A stretch of DNA of 22,038 nucleotides, from NCBI RefSeq assembly GCF_000003815.2, contig NC_049993.1, forward strand, positions 7,407,875-7,429,912. Direction: 5' to 3'. Under the pieces are notes generated by a model. It searched no databases, was not told the origin of the DNA, and saw nothing but the letters and a program-made list of their open reading frames with translations. Shown here one piece after another: positions 19,296-22,038 of the stretch. This DNA is from Branchiostoma floridae. Lineage: Eukaryota > Chordata > Leptocardii > Amphioxiformes > Branchiostomatidae. The translations under genes and the position numbers were made by a program. Within the stretch, counting starts at the first letter, position 1. Each line of letters opens with the position of its first letter.

Positions 19296-19860
19296 GTAAG
19301 TGATGAAAGAAATCTTTATTGACACGACAAAAGTGCAGCGACTTTCGTAAAGTCTATAACAACTACTTACTGTACAACTAAACAGACATATACAAATATC
19401 TAAAGGTATGAATAAGTCAACATATATTGGGTCTAGCATGTCATTTACACAATTGGTTCTATGGTACAAACATTCTTGGATGTATTTGGCTATTTGTACA
19501 CAGTAAGGGTTATCGCCTCCCAGATTGTAATTGAATTTATCTTTCGAAAAGAGAGTAGCAAATTCTTTAGAGTGATGTGTTTGCCCTCCCAACGTTGACT
19601 TATGCAGTATGTGCACTAATTCAAAGAATGTCCTGAACGTTAGTCTGTAATCAGGAAAGCTATGAATCAAATGAACCATTGTGCAGGGCTATCTTTAGGG
19701 ACTTTCTCTCTCTGTCTCTGTACAGAAATTTGCTTCTTGGGATGAAAAAAAGTGTCACCTCTACTGTCAAAAAAAATTTGTTCTCCATGACATGACATGT
19801 CATTGATGAAAATGTAGCTTTGTAGCTTGAAATAACAACAAAAGAAGACAACTCGAGCTC
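19296..19860 (-). other. Possible minus-strand retroelement or gene fragment
   Basis: Read on the minus strand, 19679 down to about 19330 stays open (beginning MVHLIHSFPDYRLTFRTFFE). It ends near GTCAATAAAGATTTCTTTC, which carries an AATAAA signal about 30 bp past the last recognisable stretch. This order suggests the 3' end of a reverse-inserted retroelement or processed transcript. The protein is not recognised and no target duplication is seen. Confidence 0.3.
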
Positions 19861-19980
19861 CCAAACAATGACAGAGATGGAAAAAAACTATTGTAAACGA
19901 TGACAGAGATGGAAAAAACTATTGTAAACGATGACAGAGATGGAAAAAACTATTGTAAACGATGACAGAGATGGAAAAAT
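19861..19980. repeat. Minisatellite, 31-bp unit, about 3.7 copies
   Basis: The unit contains GATGACAGAGATGGAAAAAA followed by CTATTGTAAAC, starting near 19867, 19899, 19930 and 19961. Copies are nearly identical (the first has one extra A), so the expansion is recent. The leading GCTCCCAAACAATGACAG resembles 6846-6863 in intron 2. Confidence 0.92.
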
Positions 19981-20451
19981 TACAAGCTGTCGTCTGAAGA
20001 CAGCGCAGATCATGTGCCCTTCCCCTTCTCCTGATGACTAAAAATACCATGTTGTCAGCCTGATGCTCTTGTTTGTTACATTTGGGCTCCTCAGTGAGAA
20101 ATATTGTGTGTCTTAGACCTTACCTATTTGTCAGTCTCAAATATGATAACATTGTGACAGGTTAGGATATGGCACATTTTCATAATGTCAATGCCATATT
20201 TTATGATATACTTCTAAAAATGATATCATAAAACCTGACATTCTGCCAACAATGGTAAGAGATTATTATGGATTTGAAGACTCATCTTAATATTGTGATT
20301 CAATCTGCTGTTGTAGTCTATAGGAGTGAATTATGTTCTGGATTTAGAGTGTCTTTCTGGATTTAAAGTGTCGCCTGTTTATTATACTACTTACTTATCT
20401 GTACTTATCACAGTTTGTCGTTGTCAATGTTGTAAACTAAATACATGTATA
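19981..20451. other. Intron sequence with an AT-rich hairpin
   Basis: A perfect 11-bp inverted repeat, TTTTATGATAT with ATATCATAAAA, spans 20199-20233 around a 13-nt loop. No exon is recognised. Confidence 0.55.
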
Positions 20452-20551
20452 NNNNNNNNNNNNNNNNNNNNNNNNNNNNNNNNNNNNNNNNNNNNNNNNN
20501 NNNNNNNNNNNNNNNNNNNNNNNNNNNNNNNNNNNNNNNNNNNNNNNNNNN
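20452..20551. other. Assembly gap (100 N)
   Basis: 100 undetermined bases, probably a placeholder. The right flank is transposon-like. Confidence 0.95.
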
Positions 20552-20600
20552 TGCTGGGTGCACCAGTGCACCTAATCCCAAAAATGAATTTCGAGCCCTG
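20552..20600. mobile_element. Transposon terminus abutting a gap
   Basis: TGCTGGGTGCACCAGTGCAC followed by CTAATCCC, and an end in TTTCGAGCCCTG. Read in reverse, it starts CAGGGCTCGAAAT, a hAT-style terminus. The rest of the element lies in the gap, so its size and target duplication are unknown. Confidence 0.5.
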
Positions 20601-20939
20601 CCTCAGGATTACTGATGCAGCATTGGTATATGTCTCGTCTGTAAATCACTTAAAACCCATGTATTTTTATTCATGTGGCAGAATTTTGGCATCCGGTAGA
20701 ATTATAAGAGTTACTGTTACATGAATTTGCTATCTGAATCAATTGAGAGAAATCCTGGGATAGGAGTCTAGAGATTTGCGTAGTGAATTACACATAATTA
20801 TGTAGTAACTTAATTGCAAATTAATGCCCAAAGGCTAATTGCAAGTATACAATCATGGGAATACAATACATTGTAGATTAATGATAATAGGGTATAGAAT
20901 ACAGTAATGAAATAAACGTTAAATGAAATTAAAGTCATC
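20601..20939. other. Intron sequence, nothing recognised
   Basis: AT-rich, without an exon, RNA gene or clear repeat. Confidence 0.5.
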
Positions 20940-21286
20940 ATCTAGTGCTACTACTAATCTAGAATGGTTGCTATTGGGTTTGATTTCTTTTCTGTGTGCA
21001 GTAAAATATGAAATTGCAGCTCACTATACTCAGGTGAAAATGAGTACCTAGCTTCGGCTCACGGTGATCATTCACCCGGACAGGAGACCTGGCACATATG
21101 AAAGGGTATGTCACCCCGCAAAGGGCGGTATAACCCCGTCGTGTGTAAACATGTGCGAACATGTGCGATCACGACGACCGATGATGTATGTTCGTCTGTA
21201 TCTCTGTGGATCTGCCGCTACCAGCCCAAAGCTGCCTAGGCAGATCTGTGTAATGAGTTGTATCATTGGAAATAAATAAATAAATT
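20940..21286 (+). mobile_element. Probable tRNA-derived SINE
   Basis: A decayed B box GGTTTGATTTC (20977-20987) matches the Pol III consensus GGTTCGANNCC except for C-to-T changes. It is followed by CAGGTGAAAATGAGTACCTA (about 21031-21050), then a GC-richer body (21055-21240), and ends in an (AAAT)4-type tail at 21270-21285. A box, body and short-repeat tail in this order suit a SINE. The A box is not convincing and the left boundary is approximate. Within the body, CGTCGTG pairs with CACGACG (about 21137-21177). Confidence 0.45.
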
Positions 21287-21536
21287 GCAGCCATTTTGGG
21301 AGATAATGCATTGGGTGGTGCAGAAAGACATTTTTTGTAGTCCCGTATGATTTGCAAAGCTGGGTAAAATTTTGCTTACAAGATTAAATAGTTTTTACCT
21401 TTTGGTACTGCAATGTGGACAATGACAAATTAAGTGTATTTCATTTTCCACTGCATTTCCCGCCTGTATTAACAAATTAATTTATGTAAGATCACCTTAA
21501 CTATGAGTTATGTAAAATTGTCCTTCTCCCCTTCAG

Positions 21537-21589
21537 GATGCAATGATGCAGAGAGTCACCAATATGGAAATGTTGAAACTCTCTTACTG
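21537..21589 (+). CDS. RWD-domain gene exon 9
   Basis: Acceptor TCCCCTTCAG, donor ACTG|GTGAGT. It enters in phase 0 and leaves with two bases over. The peptide is DAMMQRVTNMEMLKLSY plus a split Trp codon completed in exon 10. It is Met-rich and helical, continuing the helical stretch of exon 8. Confidence 0.85.
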
Positions 21590-21841
21590 GTGAGTCACAT
21601 AGCACTAGCTGATACATTACATGCTCTCTGCGCTTTTGTAACAAATCTTATTTTATGCTGAACAGATTTTATCTGACTTATCATGTGCAGTTGCTGGGAC
21701 AGAAAAGCTATTTTTGTAAACCTCTAAGCACTTCAGTTTCAAAATTCATGAAGTTATTCTGAAGCAACAGAAGAGGTGTATAACTTAAAAAGTTGGTCTA
21801 GGAGTACAGTATAGTACATGACTGAAACATTTGTTCTGTAG

Positions 21842-21907
21842 GGATCCTGCCAAGGACATGAAGACTGTACTGCTGGAGATGAAGGACATGTTACAGAGAT
21901 GGGCCAG
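21842..21907 (+). CDS. RWD-domain gene exon 10 (gene continues off the edge)
   Basis: Acceptor TTGTTCTGTAG, donor CCAG|GTACCT. It completes the split Trp and reads WDPAKDMKTVLLEMKDMLQR then WA, leaving with two bases over, so more exons follow beyond 22038. If the gene is UBE2Q-like, the catalytic UBC fold with its cysteine should lie there. Nothing in the visible part proves enzymatic activity. Confidence 0.85.
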
Positions 21908-22038
21908 GTACCTGACATGTGTTGTGCTAGATATGTCATAGACCCTGTGATACATCAGTTGCTAAGGAGACAAAACAGTTCTTCAGACTCTTAATAGAAA
22001 TATTTCTCACTGAGCAGTTTGCCAAATTGACTTCTACA

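Noticed and set aside
19191-19679. 162-codon minus-strand frame as a protein-coding gene
   Set aside because: It overlaps a well-supported plus-strand exon, has no recognisable domain and shows no splice or start context. At most part of it is retroelement debris.
1-22038. CRISPR array, bacterial operons or ribosome binding sites
   Set aside because: The window has spliced exons and animal transposons. The direct repeats present lack unique equal-length spacers.

Overview
The window is eukaryotic nuclear DNA from an animal. Coding sequence is split into short exons of 45-101 bp. Each is bounded by consensus AG acceptors and GT(A/G)AG donors, and they are separated by introns of up to several kb packed with inverted-repeat transposons, retroelement pieces and tandem repeats. 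Repeat density and style suggest a marine invertebrate, most likely a lancelet (Branchiostoma) or similar. This is an inference from overall character, not a proven assignment. Four runs of N are assembly gaps: 852-951, 7639-7738, 8628-8835 and 20452-20551. Three are exactly 100 bases, probably placeholders.

Main gene: one plus-strand gene starts with an ATG at 2316 and runs off the right edge. Ten exons can be defined: 2316-2414, 6494-6575, 7018-7094, 12689-12758, 13547-13591, 16688-16756, 17038-17131, 19195-19295, 21537-21589 and 21842-21907. Exons 1-3 read as a divergent RWD-like domain containing a GYP turn. Exons 4-6 encode a Ser/Asp/Glu-rich acidic linker. Exons 7-10 encode a charged helical region that I do not recognise. 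RWD followed by an acidic linker is the layout of the N-terminal half of UBE2Q-type ubiquitin-conjugating enzymes. That assignment is tentative, because the catalytic UBC fold would lie beyond the window. Reading phases agree at every junction except exon 3 to exon 4, where at least one exon of length 3n+2 is missing; two assembly gaps lie in that interval. A YY1-type box overlaps the start codon.

Left edge: two possible exons of an upstream plus-strand gene (31-120 with a stop codon, and 528-577). A large palindrome abuts the first gap, and a 5'-truncated CR1/L2-like retrotransposon lies on the minus strand with a (CAAGAA)4 tail.

Introns: several small non-autonomous DNA transposons can be delimited to the base. 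These are 3817-4296 (perfect 19-bp terminal repeats), 5031-5633 (arrays of TGCGCGTTAAAA and long target-site repeats), 7854-8244 (Harbinger-like with TAA duplications, plus a half copy at 18302), and a hAT-like element at 9592-9953 nested inside another element at 9487-10269. Other repeats are a 112-bp tandem duplication, a degenerate array of roughly 130-bp units (14805-15520), a 31-bp minisatellite (19861-19980) and a probable SINE (about 20940-21286).

The two most unusual signals are a hammerhead-ribozyme-like fold at 11860-11929 and a promoter-to-hairpin unit at 15523-16284. The latter has two inverted CCAAT boxes, a TATA box, a perfect 12-bp hairpin, three spaced copies of a conserved motif and a closing hairpin.
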